Shown: one piece after another, positions 1 to 9,842 of the stretch
Layout: each line of letters starts with the position of its first letter
Position numbering within the stretch: position 1 is the first letter of the stretch
Origin: Streptomyces sp. SCL15-4
Lineage (GTDB): Bacteria > Actinomycetota > Actinomycetes > Streptomycetales > Streptomycetaceae
NCBI RefSeq assembly: GCF_033366695.1
Contig: NZ_JAOBTQ010000001.1
Coordinates: forward strand, 5,642,001 to 5,706,000
Reading direction: 5' to 3'
Length of the DNA stretch: 64,000 nucleotides
Translations under genes and position numbers: made by a program
The notes under the pieces: model-generated
What the model saw: only the letters and a program-made list of their open reading frames with translations
Told to the model about the DNA's origin: nothing
Database searches by the model: none

Positions 1-1
1 C

Positions 2-763
2 AACGCGCAGGACCTGTCCGCCGACACGGTCAAGGACGTGAAGGCGTACCTCGGTTCGCCCGCCGAGGAGATCACGCTCGTGCTGCTGCACGCCGGCGGC
101 GCCAAGGGCAAGGGGCTGCTGGACGCGGCGCGCAAGGCGGGCGCGCGGGAGGTGGCCTGCCCGAAGATGACCAAGCCGGCGGACCGGCTGGCCTTCGTGC
201 GAGGAGAGTTCCGCTCCCTCGGGCGGTCGGCCACACCCGAGGCGTGCCAGGCGCTCTGCGACGCCATCGGGAGCGATCTGCGGGAGCTGGCCTCGGCGGT
301 CTCGCAGTTGGTCGCCGACGTGGAAGGGACGATCGACGAGGCGATCGTCGGGCGGTACTACACCGGCCGCGCCGAGGCCTCCAGCTTCACGGTCGCCGAC
401 CGGGCCGTGGAGGGGCGTACGGCGGAGGCGCTGGAGGCCCTGAGGTGGTCGCTGGCGACGGGCGTGGCGCCGGTGCTGATCACCAGCGCGCTGGCACAGG
501 GCGTGCGGGCGATCGGCAAGCTGTCCTCGGCCCGGGGCGGCCGGCCGGCCGACCTGGCGCGTGAGCTGGGCATGCCGCCGTGGAAGATCGACCGGGTGCG
601 CCAGCAGATGCGCGGCTGGACGCCGGACGGGGTCGCGGTGGCACTCAGAGCCGTCGCGGAGGCCGACGCGGGAGTGAAGGGCGGCGGCGACGACCCCGGG
701 TACGCCTTGGAGAAGGCGGTCGTGACGATCGCCCGGGCCGCCCGCTCCAGAGGCCGGGCCTGA
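2..763 (+). CDS. holA: DNA polymerase III delta subunit (5'-truncated by window edge)
   Basis: This is the C-terminal 253 residues of the clamp-loader delta subunit, which opens the beta sliding clamp for loading onto DNA. The reading frame is open from base 2, so the true start lies upstream of the window. The visible part has the helical collar segment typical of the family, with stretches such as FTVADRAVEGR and LARELGMPPWKIDRVR, the latter being the conserved part just before the C-terminal helices. It is followed at a distance by convergent rpsT, the usual actinobacterial arrangement. Identification rests on family motifs and synteny; the N-terminal AAA+-like domain cannot be seen here. 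Confidence 0.9.
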   Translation, partial: NAQDLSADTVKDVKAYLGSPAEEITLVLLHAGGAKGKGLLDAARKAGAREVACPKMTKPADRLAFVRGEFRSLGRSATPEACQALCDAIGSDLRELASAVSQLVADVEGTIDEAIVGRYYTGRAEASSFTVADRAVEGRTAEALEALRWSLATGVAPVLITSALAQGVRAIGKLSSARGGRPADLARELGMPPWKIDRVRQQMRGWTPDGVAVALRAVAEADAGVKGGGDDPGYALEKAVVTIARAARSRGRA

Positions 764-807
764 CCGGACGGCCTGCCCGCCCACCGAAGAGCCACACCAC
801 GGGGAGG

Positions 808-834
808 CCCGGCTCCGCTCGCCGAAGAGCCGGG
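808..834 (+). terminator. Possible holA terminator hairpin
   Basis: An 8-bp perfect stem (CCCGGCTC / GAGCCGGG) with an 11-nt loop lies 45 nt after the holA stop. There is no U-run, as is common for actinobacterial terminators. The remainder of the 764-923 stretch shows no gene. Confidence 0.45.
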
Positions 835-923
835 TACCGGATGTCGGCCCCGGCCCGTCCTGCCCGTCGAAACGCCGGCGCCGGCAACCGCCTCCCCGGG
901 GCGCCGGGAACACGCGCGCATGC

Positions 924-967
924 CAAAAACCCCGGCATCCGCCTTGGGGAAGGCGACGTACCGGGGT
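924..967 (-). terminator. rpsT rho-independent terminator
   Basis: Read on the minus strand this is ACCCCGG, a spacer holding a GCCTT/AAGGC inner hairpin, then CCGGGGT running into TTTT. It is one of the few hairpins in the window with a genuine U-tail, and it lies about 130 nt beyond the rpsT stop, so it fits a canonical intrinsic terminator for rpsT. Confidence 0.75.
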
Positions 968-984
968 CATCGGATCACGCTTCT

Positions 985-1026
985 GGATCCACGCCCGCGT
1001 GGCGAACGCAGGCCGCGCGTGGATCC
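985..1026. repeat. Inverted repeat between rpsT and its terminator
   Basis: Perfect 10-bp arms GGATCCACGC (985-994) and GCGTGGATCC (1017-1026), with further imperfect pairing inside, lie in the rpsT 3' untranslated region. It may be a second terminator stem or an mRNA-stabilising hairpin; no coding function is visible. Confidence 0.6.
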
Positions 1027-1099
1027 GGGGGTGCCGGCCGGGAGCGGATGAGAGAGGGCCCGCTCTGGGTCCTTCCGGCGGTCAGATCAGAAAGGAGGT

Positions 1100-1366
1100 T
1101 CAGCCCTTGAGGGACGTGACCTTGGAAGCAAGCGCCGACTTCTTGTTGGCGGCCTGGTTCTTGTGGATGACGCCCTTCGAGACGGCCTTGTCGAGAGCAC
1201 GCGCGGCAACGCGCTGCAGCTCGGTGGCCTTCTCGACGTCACCCGCGGCAGCGGCCTCGCGAGCCTTGCGGATCGCGGTCTTCAGGGAGGACTTGACGGC
1301 CTTGTTGCGCAGCCGGGCCTTCTCGTTGGTCTTGATCCGCTTGATCTGGGACTTGATGTTCGCCAC
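1100..1366 (-). CDS. rpsT: 30S ribosomal protein S20
   Basis: An 88-residue, lysine/arginine/alanine-rich protein beginning [20 protein letters not shown], the diagnostic N-terminus of S20, which binds 16S rRNA in the body of the small subunit. Length matches the family. It starts with GTG, preceded on the minus strand by AAGG at suitable distance. It is monocistronic, divergent from lepA, and ends in tandem hairpins. A 225-bp shared upstream region (1367-1591) must hold both this promoter and the lepA promoter. Confidence 0.97.
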   Translation of the reverse strand: MANIKSQIKRIKTNEKARLRNKAVKSSLKTAIRKAREAAAAGDVEKATELQRVAARALDKAVSKGVIHKNQAANKKSALASKVTSLKG

Positions 1367-1591
1367 GAAGGAGCCTTTTCAGGTTCAGGCCCGGGGCCGC
1401 GAGGGTCCCGTGCCGGTGATCCAAACTTGTCTGTCGCGCCTCGCGCTGAGAGGACATGAGGCGCAGCCATCTACAGTACCAGTGGCCCTCCGGACGGCCC
1501 AAAACGGCCCCCGGTCCCTGCCCGTGGGACCATGGAGACTACGTAACGATCCGACCCGAGGCATAAGGCGCCTCAAGAGACAGGACCCTGC

Positions 1592-3466
1592 GTGCCCGCG
1601 ACCCCTAACCATGTGCCCGAGCCGAGCCGTACCGCCCCGGCTCTGATCCGCAACTTCTGCATCATCGCGCACATCGACCACGGCAAGTCCACGCTCGCCG
1701 ACCGGATGCTCCAGCTGACCGGTGTGGTCGAGCAGCGGCAGATGCGTGCTCAGTACCTCGACCGGATGGACATCGAGCGCGAGCGCGGCATCACGATCAA
1801 GTCCCAGGCGGTGCGTCTGCCCTGGGCCCCGACCGAGGGCCCCGACCAGGGCACGACCCACATCCTCAACATGATCGACACCCCGGGGCACGTCGACTTC
1901 ACCTACGAGGTCTCGCGGTCGCTGGCCGCCTGCGAGGGGACCATCCTCCTGGTCGACGCCGCCCAGGGCATCGAGGCGCAGACCCTCGCCAACCTCTACC
2001 TGGCGATGGAGAACGACCTCACGATCATCCCGGTGCTGAACAAGATCGACCTTCCGGCGGCGCAGCCGGAGAAGTTCGCCGAGGAGCTGGCGAACCTGGT
2101 CGGCTGCGAACCGGACGACGTGCTCAAGGTCTCGGCGAAGACCGGTCTCGGCGTGGACGCGCTGCTGAACAAGGTCGTCAAGGAGATCCCGGCGCCGGTC
2201 GGTGTCGCCGACGCGCCCGCCCGCGCGATGATCTTCGACTCGGTCTACGACTCCTACCGCGGTGTCGTGACGTACGTCCGTGTCATCGACGGCCAGCTCA
2301 ACAGGCGCGAGCGCATCAAGATGATGTCGACCGGCGCCACCCACGAGCTGCTGGAGATCGGCGTCAGCTCGCCGGAGATGCTGCCGGCCGACGGCCTCGG
2401 CGTCGGTGAGGTGGGGTATCTCATCACCGGTGTGAAGGACGTCCGCCAGTCCAAGGTCGGTGACACCGTCACCCGGCAGAACAAGGGCGCCACCGAGGCG
2501 CTCGGCGGTTACAAGGACCCGAAGCCGATGGTCTTCTCCGGTCTGTACCCGCTGGACGGCTCCGACTACCCGGAGCTGCGCGAGGCCCTGGACAAGCTCC
2601 AGCTCAACGACGCCGCGCTGGTCTACGAACCGGAGACCTCCGCCGCGCTCGGCTTCGGTTTCCGCGTCGGCTTCCTCGGCCTGCTGCACCTGGACGTGAT
2701 CCGGGAGCGGCTGGAGCGCGAGTTCGGTCTCGACCTGATCGCCACCGCTCCCAACGTGGTCTACCGCGTGATCCTGGAGGACGGCAGCGAGGTCACCGTC
2801 ACCAACCCGAGCGAGTTCCCCGAGGGCAAGATCGACGAGGTGTTCGAGCCGGTCGTGCGGGCGACGATCCTCGCGCCCACCGAGTTCATCGGCGCGATCA
2901 TGGAGCTGTGCCAGACCCGGCGCGGCACGCTGCTGGGCATGGACTACCTCTCCGAGGACCGCGTCGAGATCCGCTACACGCTGCCGCTCGCGGAGATCGT
3001 CTTCGACTTCTTCGACCAGCTGAAGTCGAAGACGCGCGGTTACGCCTCGCTGGACTACGAGCCCACCGGCGAGCAGAGCAGCTCCCTGGTCAAGGTCGAC
3101 ATCCTGCTGCACGGCGACAAGGTGGACGCCTTCTCGGCGATCACCCACAAGGACCAGGCGTACGCGTACGGCGTGCGGCTCGTCGCCAAGCTCAAGGAGC
3201 TGATCCCGCGGCAGAACTTCGAGGTGCCGGTGCAGGCCGCCATCGGCTCCCGGGTCATCGCCCGCGAGACCATCCGCGCCATCCGCAAGGACGTCCTCGC
3301 CAAGTGCTACGGCGGTGACATCTCCCGTAAGCGGAAGCTGCTGGAGAAGCAGAAGGAAGGCAAGAAGCGGATGAAGATGGTGGGTTCCGTGGAGGTTCCG
3401 CAGGAAGCCTTCATCGCCGTCCTGTCCAGCGATGACGGTGCGGGGTCGGCCAAGGGCAAGAAGTGA
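1592..3466 (+). CDS. lepA: Elongation factor 4 (LepA), ribosomal back-translocase GTPase
   Basis: A 624-residue translational GTPase. The N-terminal G domain has the P-loop in [15 protein letters not shown], the DTPGHVDF G3 motif and NKIDLP G4 motif, followed by EF-G-like domains II, III and V and the LepA-specific C-terminal domain (about residues 510-610, ending in [17 protein letters not shown]). LepA acts on stalled or mistranslocated ribosomes. A GTG start is chosen because it gives the common [15 protein letters not shown]-terminus. It is divergent from rpsT and followed by a strong hairpin. Confidence 0.97.
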   Translation: MPATPNHVPEPSRTAPALIRNFCIIAHIDHGKSTLADRMLQLTGVVEQRQMRAQYLDRMDIERERGITIKSQAVRLPWAPTEGPDQGTTHILNMIDTPGHVDFTYEVSRSLAACEGTILLVDAAQGIEAQTLANLYLAMENDLTIIPVLNKIDLPAAQPEKFAEELANLVGCEPDDVLKVSAKTGLGVDALLNKVVKEIPAPVGVADAPARAMIFDSVYDSYRGVVTYVRVIDGQLNRRERIKMMSTGATHELLEIGVSSPEMLPADGLGVGEVGYLITGVKDVRQSKVGDTVTRQNKGATEALGGYKDPKPMVFSGLYPLDGSDYPELREALDKLQLNDAALVYEPETSAALGFGFRVGFLGLLHLDVIRERLEREFGLDLIATAPNVVYRVILEDGSEVTVTNPSEFPEGKIDEVFEPVVRATILAPTEFIGAIMELCQTRRGTLLGMDYLSEDRVEIRYTLPLAEIVFDFFDQLKSKTRGYASLDYEPTGEQSSSLVKVDILLHGDKVDAFSAITHKDQAYAYGVRLVAKLKELIPRQNFEVPVQAAIGSRVIARETIRAIRKDVLAKCYGGDISRKRKLLEKQKEGKKRMKMVGSVEVPQEAFIAVLSSDDGAGSAKGKK

Positions 3467-3504
3467 CCGCCGGTTACGGCTGGTGACGTCCGCAAAGCGG
3501 GCAT

Positions 3505-3542
3505 GCGGGGGCCCGTCGTGCGAAAGCGCGGCGGGCCCCCGC
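3505..3542 (+). terminator. lepA terminator hairpin
   Basis: A long GC stem (GCGGGGGCCCG pairing with CGGGCCCCCGC around a GCGAAAGCGC core) starts 38 nt past the lepA stop. No U-run follows. Confidence 0.7.
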
Positions 3543-3626
3543 GCGCGAGCGGCGCGGCCCCGCGTCGAAAAGTGTCGGGCCGATGCCCCTTACGCGGCGG
3601 GCGGTCGCCCCTTACCCTGATGCCTG

Positions 3627-3650
3627 CTCACTAGTTACTCGTGAGTTAAA
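3627..3650. promoter_or_regulatory. Palindromic operator-like site upstream of the acyl-CoA ligase
   Basis: CTCAC and GTGAG arms flank TAGTTACTC, and an overlapping TTACTC / GAGTTAA pair makes a second imperfect palindrome. The patch is AT-richer than its surroundings and lies about 80 bp before the fadD start. The shape resembles TetR-family operators that control fatty acid genes, but the regulator is not identified here. Confidence 0.4.
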
Positions 3651-3726
3651 CAACGTCCGCACCCCCACCGTGAGTCAAGCCAGCCGCACCTAGTCAGCCG
3701 CACCGTCGCGGGCCCCGGAGGATGTC

Positions 3727-5601
3727 GTGAGCGACACACAGACCCTGATCGAGAACCGTCCGCCGTCCGTGGCGGCCCTCTTCCTGGAGCGCGTGGCGGC
3801 CACACCGGACGCCGAGGCCTACCGCCACCCCGTCCCGCCGGCCGCGGGCGAGGGTCCCGACGACTGGGCGTCGCTGAGCTGGGCGCAGGCGGCCGAGAGG
3901 GTGTACGCGATCGCGGCCGGGCTCATCGAGCTGGGCATCGAGCCCGAGCAGCGGGTGGCGCTCGCCTCCTCCACCCGCGTGGAGTGGATCCTCGCCGACC
4001 TCGGCATCATGTGCGCCGGCGGCGCCACCACGACCGTCTACCCGCAGACCAACGCCGACGAGTCCGCGTTCATCCTCTCCGACTCCGAGAGCCGCGTGCT
4101 GGTCGCCGAGGACGCGGCACAGCTCGCCAAGGCCGTGGAGAAGCGCCCCGAGCTGCCCGCGCTGACCAAGGTCGTGGTGATCGACCCGGCAGGCGTGCAG
4201 ACCGGCGACTGGGTGATCAGCCTCGCCGAGCTGGAGGAGCGCGGCGCCGCCTACCTGGAGCAGCACCCGCAGCTGATCAAGGAGCGGGTCGGCGCGATCA
4301 CCAGGGACCAGCTCGCCACCCTCATCTACACCTCCGGCACCACCGGCCGGCCCAAGGGCGTGCGCCTGCCGCACGACAACTGGGCGTACATGGCCAAGGC
4401 CATCGCCGCGACCGGCCTGGTCACCATCGACGACGTGCAGTACCTGTGGCTGCCGCTCGCGCACGTCTTCGGCAAGGTGCTGACCTCCGGCCAGATCGAG
4501 GTCGGGCACGTCACCGCCGTGGACGGCCGTGTCGACAAGATCATCGAGAACCTCCCGGTGGTGCGGCCCACGTACATGGCGGCCGTACCGCGCATCTTCG
4601 AGAAGGTCTACAACGGCGTGGCGGCCAAGGCCCGCGAGGGCGGCGCGGCCAAGTACAAGATCTTCCAGTGGGCCGCCGACGTGGCCCGCGAGTACGCCAA
4701 GACCACCCAGGACAACTTCCGCCGCACCGGCGTCGCCTCGGCCCCCTTCGGACTCGCCGCCAAGCACAAGGTCGCCGACACCCTCGTCTACGCCAAGCTC
4801 CGCGAGGCCTTCGGCGGCCGGCTGCGCGCCTGTGTCTCCGGCGCCTCCGCGCTCGCGCCCGAGATCGGCTACTTCTTCGCCGGCGCCGGCATCCACATCC
4901 TGGAGGGCTACGGCCTCACCGAGACCTCCGCCGCCTCCTTCGTCAACCCCGGCGAGGCCTACCGCACCGGCACCGTCGGCAAGCCGCTGCCCGGCACCGA
5001 GGTGCGCATCGCCGACGACGGCGAGATCCTGCTGCGCGGCCCCGGCATCATGCAGGGCTACCACCAGCAGCCCGAGAAGACCGCCGAGGTGCTGGAGTCC
5101 GACGGCTGGTTCCACACCGGCGACATCGGCGAGCTGTCGCCCGACGGCTACCTGCGCATCACCGACCGCAAGAAGGACCTCATCAAGACATCCGGCGGCA
5201 AGTACGTCGCCCCGGCCGAGGTCGAGGGCCAGTTCAAGGCGGTGTGCCCGTACGTGTCCAACATCCTCGTGCACGGCGCCGACCGGAACTACTGCACCGC
5301 CCTCATCGCCCTCGACGAACCCGCGATCCTCCAGTGGGCCAAGGAGAACGGCCTGGAGGGCAGGTCGTACGCCGAGATCGTCGCCGCGCCGCAGACGGTG
5401 GAGATGGTCGACGGATACGTGCGGCAGCTCAACGCCGGCCTCCAGCGCTGGCAGACCATCAAGAAGTTCCGGCTGCTGCCGCGCGACCTCGATGTGGAGC
5501 ACGGCGAGATCACGCCGAGCCTGAAGCTGAAGCGGCCGGTGGTGGAGCGGACGTACAAGAACCTGATCGACGAGATGTACACCGGCACGCGGGAGGCATA
5601 G
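3727..5601 (+). CDS. fadD: Long-chain fatty-acid--CoA ligase (AMP-forming)
   Basis: A 624-residue adenylate-forming enzyme that activates fatty acids to acyl-CoA through acyl-AMP. Motifs in order: the ATP-binding P-loop LIYTSGTTGRPKGV (about residue 200), the YGLTETSA motif, TGDIG, and the hinge/lysine segment DRKKDLIKTSGGKYV. Length and layout match long-chain ligases of the FAA1/FadD15 type rather than short acetyl-CoA synthetases. The GTG start has GGAGG just upstream. It stands alone between lepA and a regulatory phosphatase, so substrate range cannot be read from context. Confidence 0.9.
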   Translation: MSDTQTLIENRPPSVAALFLERVAATPDAEAYRHPVPPAAGEGPDDWASLSWAQAAERVYAIAAGLIELGIEPEQRVALASSTRVEWILADLGIMCAGGATTTVYPQTNADESAFILSDSESRVLVAEDAAQLAKAVEKRPELPALTKVVVIDPAGVQTGDWVISLAELEERGAAYLEQHPQLIKERVGAITRDQLATLIYTSGTTGRPKGVRLPHDNWAYMAKAIAATGLVTIDDVQYLWLPLAHVFGKVLTSGQIEVGHVTAVDGRVDKIIENLPVVRPTYMAAVPRIFEKVYNGVAAKAREGGAAKYKIFQWAADVAREYAKTTQDNFRRTGVASAPFGLAAKHKVADTLVYAKLREAFGGRLRACVSGASALAPEIGYFFAGAGIHILEGYGLTETSAASFVNPGEAYRTGTVGKPLPGTEVRIADDGEILLRGPGIMQGYHQQPEKTAEVLESDGWFHTGDIGELSPDGYLRITDRKKDLIKTSGGKYVAPAEVEGQFKAVCPYVSNILVHGADRNYCTALIALDEPAILQWAKENGLEGRSYAEIVAAPQTVEMVDGYVRQLNAGLQRWQTIKKFRLLPRDLDVEHGEITPSLKLKRPVVERTYKNLIDEMYTGTREA

Positions 5602-5752
5602 CCGCCGTCCGGCTCGTACGGCCGTCCGCGCGGGCGGTATCCGGACAGAGTCCGCGTCCCTTTTCCGCTCACCGGCGCTCGAAAGGTTCTGTCTTCCGGT
5701 CAGTTCCGTGACTTAGCGCATCTGGGCGGGTCCGGTCTGTCACCCTGACCGC

Positions 5753-7579
5753 ATGGACATGGCGGCCATACCCACACAGCGGGACGGCGAGTCCCGGCCA
5801 GGTGCGGCACGGGGGCGGGCCACCCTGGCCGGCAGTCCCCTTGCCCCCGGGACGGCCCGCGCGCTGGTGCGGGCCGCGCTGGCCGGGGTGCCCGGGGTCC
5901 CGGCGCGGCTCGCCGACGACGCCATGGCCGTCGTCAGCGAACTCGTCACCAACGCCGTCGTGCACGCCGGCACCGACGTGCACGTCGAGTGGCGGCTGGA
6001 GGAGAGCGGCGCGTTCGTGATCGAGGTGCGCGACCGGCACCCCTCCCGCGCCCCGCGGGACGCCCTGAGCGGCGAGGCGTCGTACGACACTCCGGAGTAC
6101 GGGCGCGGTCTGCGCCTCGTCGCGACGCTCGCCGAGTCCTGGGGCGTCACCTACCGCACGGGCGCCAAGACCGTCTGGGCCCGGCTGCCGCCGGATGGCA
6201 GCGACGCCTTGGACGGACCCGCCGCCGACCCCGCCCTGGAGGTCGCCGAGGACCTCGCCCCGCAGCCCCACCGGGCCGACGGCGACCGCGACTGGCTCGG
6301 CCGGGGCGCCCTGTCCTTCCTCGCCGAGGCCTCCGACCTGCTCGCCGGGCAGCTCGACGAGAACCTGGTCGCCGCGCTCACCGGCCAGCTGATCGTGCCC
6401 CGGCTCGCCGACTGGTGCGCGGTCTGGCTGGAGGACGAGGCGACCGTCCGCGGCGGCGCCTGCGACGGCCCCGTCCGGGTCTGGCACGCCAGCGAGGCCC
6501 GCATCGAGGAACTGCGCGCCGCCCTGGAGAAGGAGCCGCCGCGCCCGCCGGACGGCACGCGCTGCGGCCCCGGGCCCTACCCCTGGCCCGGTCACGCGCT
6601 CGGCCCGCACGGCACCGACGGCACCGCGCTGGCCTACCGGCTGATCGCGGGCGGCCGGCCGCTCGGCACGCTGGTCCTCGGCCGCTGCGGGCCGGCCGGC
6701 TTCCCGGACGAGATCACCGGCCTGGTGGAGGACCTGAGCCGGCGGGTCGCCCTGGCCATCGGCGCGGCCCGCCAGTACGCCCGCCAGGCCACCATCAGCG
6801 CCGTCCTCCAGCGCGGCCTGCTGCCCGGAGCCGTCGCCGAGATCCCCGGCGTGCGCAGCGCTCTCGTCTACGAACCCTGCGACCAGGGCGGCCCCAGCGG
6901 CGACTTCTACGACCTGTTCCCGGCGGGCGACGGACGCTGGTGCTTCGCCGTCGGCGACGTCCAGGGCAAGGGCCCCGAGGCGGCCGTGGTCATCGGCCTC
7001 GCCCGGCCCTGGCTGCGGCTGCTCGCCCGAGAGGGATACGGCGTCGGCGGCGTCCTGGACCGCCTCAACCAGCTTCTGCTGGACGACGCCACCGAGGCCG
7101 CCGACGCCGCGGCCCGCGCCCTGGTCGCGGCCGGCGGCCGGCCACCGGGCCTGGGAGACGGCCCGCAGACCCGCTTCCTCTCCCTCCTCTACGGCGAGCT
7201 GACCCCGCACGCCGGCGGGGTCCGCTGCACCCTCGCCTCCGCCGGCCACCCGCTGCCGCTCGTCCTCGCGCCCGACGGCACCGTGCGCACCGCCGCCGCC
7301 CCGCAGACGCTGCTCGGCGTGGTGGAGGACGAGACGTACACCAGCGAGACCGTGGAGCTGCGACCCGGCGACAGCCTGCTGTGCGTCACCGACGGGGTCA
7401 CCGAGCGGCGCTGCGGCACCCGCCAGTTCGACGACGGCGACGGCCTCGCCCGCGCCCTGTCCGGCTGCGCCGGCCTCGGCGCCGAGCGGATCGCGGAGCG
7501 CATCCGCCGCCTGGTCCACGACTTCGGCGCCGACCTGCCCACGGACGACCTGGCCCTGCTGGTGCTCCAGGCCGAGTGA
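5753..7579 (+). CDS. ATP-binding SpoIIE-family serine phosphatase (Rsb-type regulator)
   Basis: A 608-residue signalling protein with three recognisable parts. Residues about 30-140 form an anti-sigma-type HATPase domain (SELVTNAVVHA N-box, GRGLRLV G-box). The middle (about 180-340) looks like a GAF sensor. The C-terminal third is a PP2C/SpoIIE phosphatase, with GGPSGDFYDLF, DVQGKGPEAA, SAGHPLPL, TDGVTE and TDDLALL carrying the metal-binding aspartates. Such proteins switch anti-anti-sigma partners by kinase/phosphatase action; the partner is not encoded nearby. An ATG start is used. Only a weak hairpin lies between the ligase gene and this gene. Confidence 0.88.
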   Translation: MDMAAIPTQRDGESRPGAARGRATLAGSPLAPGTARALVRAALAGVPGVPARLADDAMAVVSELVTNAVVHAGTDVHVEWRLEESGAFVIEVRDRHPSRAPRDALSGEASYDTPEYGRGLRLVATLAESWGVTYRTGAKTVWARLPPDGSDALDGPAADPALEVAEDLAPQPHRADGDRDWLGRGALSFLAEASDLLAGQLDENLVAALTGQLIVPRLADWCAVWLEDEATVRGGACDGPVRVWHASEARIEELRAALEKEPPRPPDGTRCGPGPYPWPGHALGPHGTDGTALAYRLIAGGRPLGTLVLGRCGPAGFPDEITGLVEDLSRRVALAIGAARQYARQATISAVLQRGLLPGAVAEIPGVRSALVYEPCDQGGPSGDFYDLFPAGDGRWCFAVGDVQGKGPEAAVVIGLARPWLRLLAREGYGVGGVLDRLNQLLLDDATEAADAAARALVAAGGRPPGLGDGPQTRFLSLLYGELTPHAGGVRCTLASAGHPLPLVLAPDGTVRTAAAPQTLLGVVEDETYTSETVELRPGDSLLCVTDGVTERRCGTRQFDDGDGLARALSGCAGLGAERIAERIRRLVHDFGADLPTDDLALLVLQAE

Positions 7580-7634
7580 CGCCTCCGGTTTCCGGGCGGC
7601 GGGGCCGGGTCCGCGGTGCTGGACAATGGAGGAC

Positions 7635-8867
7635 ATGCCTTCCGCACTCCCCGACGGCGAGCCCGTCCCCGCCGACGGCGCGCTGCCCGCGTCCGCGCTC
7701 GCCGGGGCCGCCGCCCGCCCGCTCGGTTTCTACCTGCACGTCCCGTACTGCGCGACCCGCTGCGGCTACTGCGACTTCAACACCTACACCGCGACCGAGC
7801 TGCGCGGCACCGGCGGAGTGCTCGCCTCCCGGGACAACTACGCGGACACCCTCGTGGAGGAGGTCCGGCTGGCGCGCAAGGTGCTGGGCGACGACCCGCG
7901 CCGGGTCCGTACGGTCTTCGTCGGCGGCGGTACGCCGACGCTGCTGGCCGCCGGCGACCTCGTACGGATGCTGGGGGCGATCCGCGAGGAGTTCGGTCTC
8001 GCGCCGGACGCGGAGATCACCACGGAGGCGAACCCGGAGTCCGTCGACCCCGCCTACCTCGCCACCCTGCGCGAGGGCGGCTTCAACCGGATCTCCTTCG
8101 GCATGCAGAGCGCCCGGCGGCACGTGCTGAGGATCCTGGACCGCACGCACACGCCCGGCCGGCCCGAGGCGTGCGTGGCGGAGGCGAGGGCGGCCGGCTT
8201 CGACCACGTGAACCTGGACCTGATCTACGGCACGCCGGGGGAGAGCGACGACGACTGGCGGGCCTCCCTGGAAGCCGCCGTGGGCGCCGGGCCCGACCAT
8301 GTCAGCGCCTACGCGCTCATCGTGGAGGAGGGTACGCAACTGGCCCGCCGGATCCGCCGCGGCGAGGTCCCGATGACCGACGACGACGTGCACGCCGACC
8401 GGTACCTGATCGCGGAGGAGATGCTGGGCCGGGCGGGCTTCGAGTGGTACGAGGTCTCCAACTGGGCCACCTCCGAGGCGGGCCGCTGCCTGCACAACGA
8501 GCTGTACTGGCGCGGCGCGGACTGGTGGGGCGCCGGGCCGGGGGCGCACTCGCACGTGGGCGGCGTGCGCTGGTGGAACGTGAAGCACCCCGGCGCGTAC
8601 GCGGCGGCGCTCGCCGACGGACGCTCTCCGGGCGCCGGCCGCGAGATCCTGTCGGAGGAGGACCGCCGGGTGGAACGCATCCTCCTGGAACTGCGACTGC
8701 GCGAGGGCGTCCCCCTGTCCCTGCTGAAGGAGGAGGGCCTCGCGGCGTCCCGGCGCGCCCTGACGGACGGACTCCTCCAGCAGGGCCCGTACGAGCGGGG
8801 CCACGCCGTGCTCACCCTGCGCGGACGCCTCCTGGCGGACGCGGTGGTACGGGACCTGGTGGACTGA
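7635..8867 (+). CDS. hemW: Heme chaperone HemW (radical SAM, coproporphyrinogen oxidase-like)
   Basis: A 410-residue radical SAM protein with the 4Fe-4S motif CATRCGYCDF (CxxxCxxC) near residue 40, the GGGTP motif, and the HemW/HemN C-terminal domain. Older annotations call this oxygen-independent coproporphyrinogen III oxidase, but the CxxxCxxC motif without the extra HemN cysteine fits HemW, which delivers heme. The second ATG (7635) gives the usual MPSALPDGEP start; an ATG nine bases earlier (7626) is possible. It is followed convergently by the DUF3097 gene, as in other Streptomyces. Confidence 0.9.
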   Translation: MPSALPDGEPVPADGALPASALAGAAARPLGFYLHVPYCATRCGYCDFNTYTATELRGTGGVLASRDNYADTLVEEVRLARKVLGDDPRRVRTVFVGGGTPTLLAAGDLVRMLGAIREEFGLAPDAEITTEANPESVDPAYLATLREGGFNRISFGMQSARRHVLRILDRTHTPGRPEACVAEARAAGFDHVNLDLIYGTPGESDDDWRASLEAAVGAGPDHVSAYALIVEEGTQLARRIRRGEVPMTDDDVHADRYLIAEEMLGRAGFEWYEVSNWATSEAGRCLHNELYWRGADWWGAGPGAHSHVGGVRWWNVKHPGAYAAALADGRSPGAGREILSEEDRRVERILLELRLREGVPLSLLKEEGLAASRRALTDGLLQQGPYERGHAVLTLRGRLLADAVVRDLVD

Positions 8868-8958
8868 TCACACGGGTGAGTGAATCCCCCCGGAGCGCCG
8901 GTCCGGTCCCTGACCTGGTGTGCCGGAGAGATGCTCGAACTCGGCACCCGCGAGGACG

Positions 8959-9774
8959 TCAGGCCCCACCGCTGCCCGTGACGAAGTCGATCAGTTCCTC
9001 CACGCGTCCGAGCAGCTCCGGCTCCAGGTCCTTGTAGGACCCCACCCGCTTCAGGATCGCCTGCCACACCGCGCCGGTGTTCTCCGGCGGCCAGCCCAGC
9101 GCCCGGCACACGCCCGTCTTCCAGTCCTGGCCCTTCGGTACGACCGGCCACGCCTCGATGCCGAGTGAGGCCGGCTTCACCGCCTGCCAGATGTCGATGT
9201 ACGGGTGGCCGACGACCAGGGCGTGCTCGCTGGTGACCGACCGCGCGATCCGCCATTCCTTCGTGCCCGGCACCAGGTGGTCCACGAGGACGCCGAGGCG
9301 GGCGTCGGGTCCCGGGGCGAAGGAGTCCACGACGGCCGGCAGGTCGTCCACGCCCTCCAGGTACTCCACCACCACGCCCTCGACGCGCAGGTCGTCGCCC
9401 CACACCTTCTCGACCAGCTCGGCGTCGTGCCGGCCCTCGACGTAGATCCGGCCGGCCCGGGCCACGCGTGCGCGCGCCTGGGGGACGGCGACCGAGCCGG
9501 AGGCCGTACGGGCGGGCCGGGCCGGGGCCGGGGCCGGCCGGACCAGCGTCACCACCTTGCCCTCCAGCAGGAAGCCGCGCGGTTCCAGCGGGAAGACGCG
9601 GTGCTTGCCGAAGCGGTCCTCCAGCGTCACCGTGCCCGCCTCGCAGCGGATCACCGCTCCGCAGAACCCGGTGCCGGCCTCCTCCACCACCAGGCCCGGT
9701 TCGGCGGCGACCTCCGGTACCGGCTGCGGCTTCTTCTTCCAGGGAGGGGTCAGATCGGGCGAGTACTGGCGCAT
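8959..9774 (-). CDS. DUF3097 family protein
   Basis: A 271-residue protein of a family nearly confined to Actinobacteria and of unknown function. It opens MRQYSPDLTPPWKKKP and contains the conserved core GRIYVEGRHDAELVEKVWG followed by LGVLVDHLVPGTKEWRIA. These two segments resemble the EG and DxD parts of a TOPRIM-like fold; this is inference from pattern only. The ATG at 9774 is the first methionine in frame that starts the conserved region. It is usually found next to hemW/hrcA, as here. Confidence 0.85.
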   Translation of the reverse strand: MRQYSPDLTPPWKKKPQPVPEVAAEPGLVVEEAGTGFCGAVIRCEAGTVTLEDRFGKHRVFPLEPRGFLLEGKVVTLVRPAPAPARPARTASGSVAVPQARARVARAGRIYVEGRHDAELVEKVWGDDLRVEGVVVEYLEGVDDLPAVVDSFAPGPDARLGVLVDHLVPGTKEWRIARSVTSEHALVVGHPYIDIWQAVKPASLGIEAWPVVPKGQDWKTGVCRALGWPPENTGAVWQAILKRVGSYKDLEPELLGRVEELIDFVTGSGGA

Positions 9775-9842
9775 TCGGATGACGATAGGAGAAGCCGCGC
9801 GGCGACCAGCGCGACACGCCGGAATCCGGGCGGAGACGCCGT

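Noticed and set aside
1385..3148. Long open frame on the minus strand opposite lepA (587 codons)
   Set aside because: High GC opens long frames opposite real genes. It has D/V/L/R-rich composition without motifs and no ribosome site, while the plus strand encodes clear LepA.
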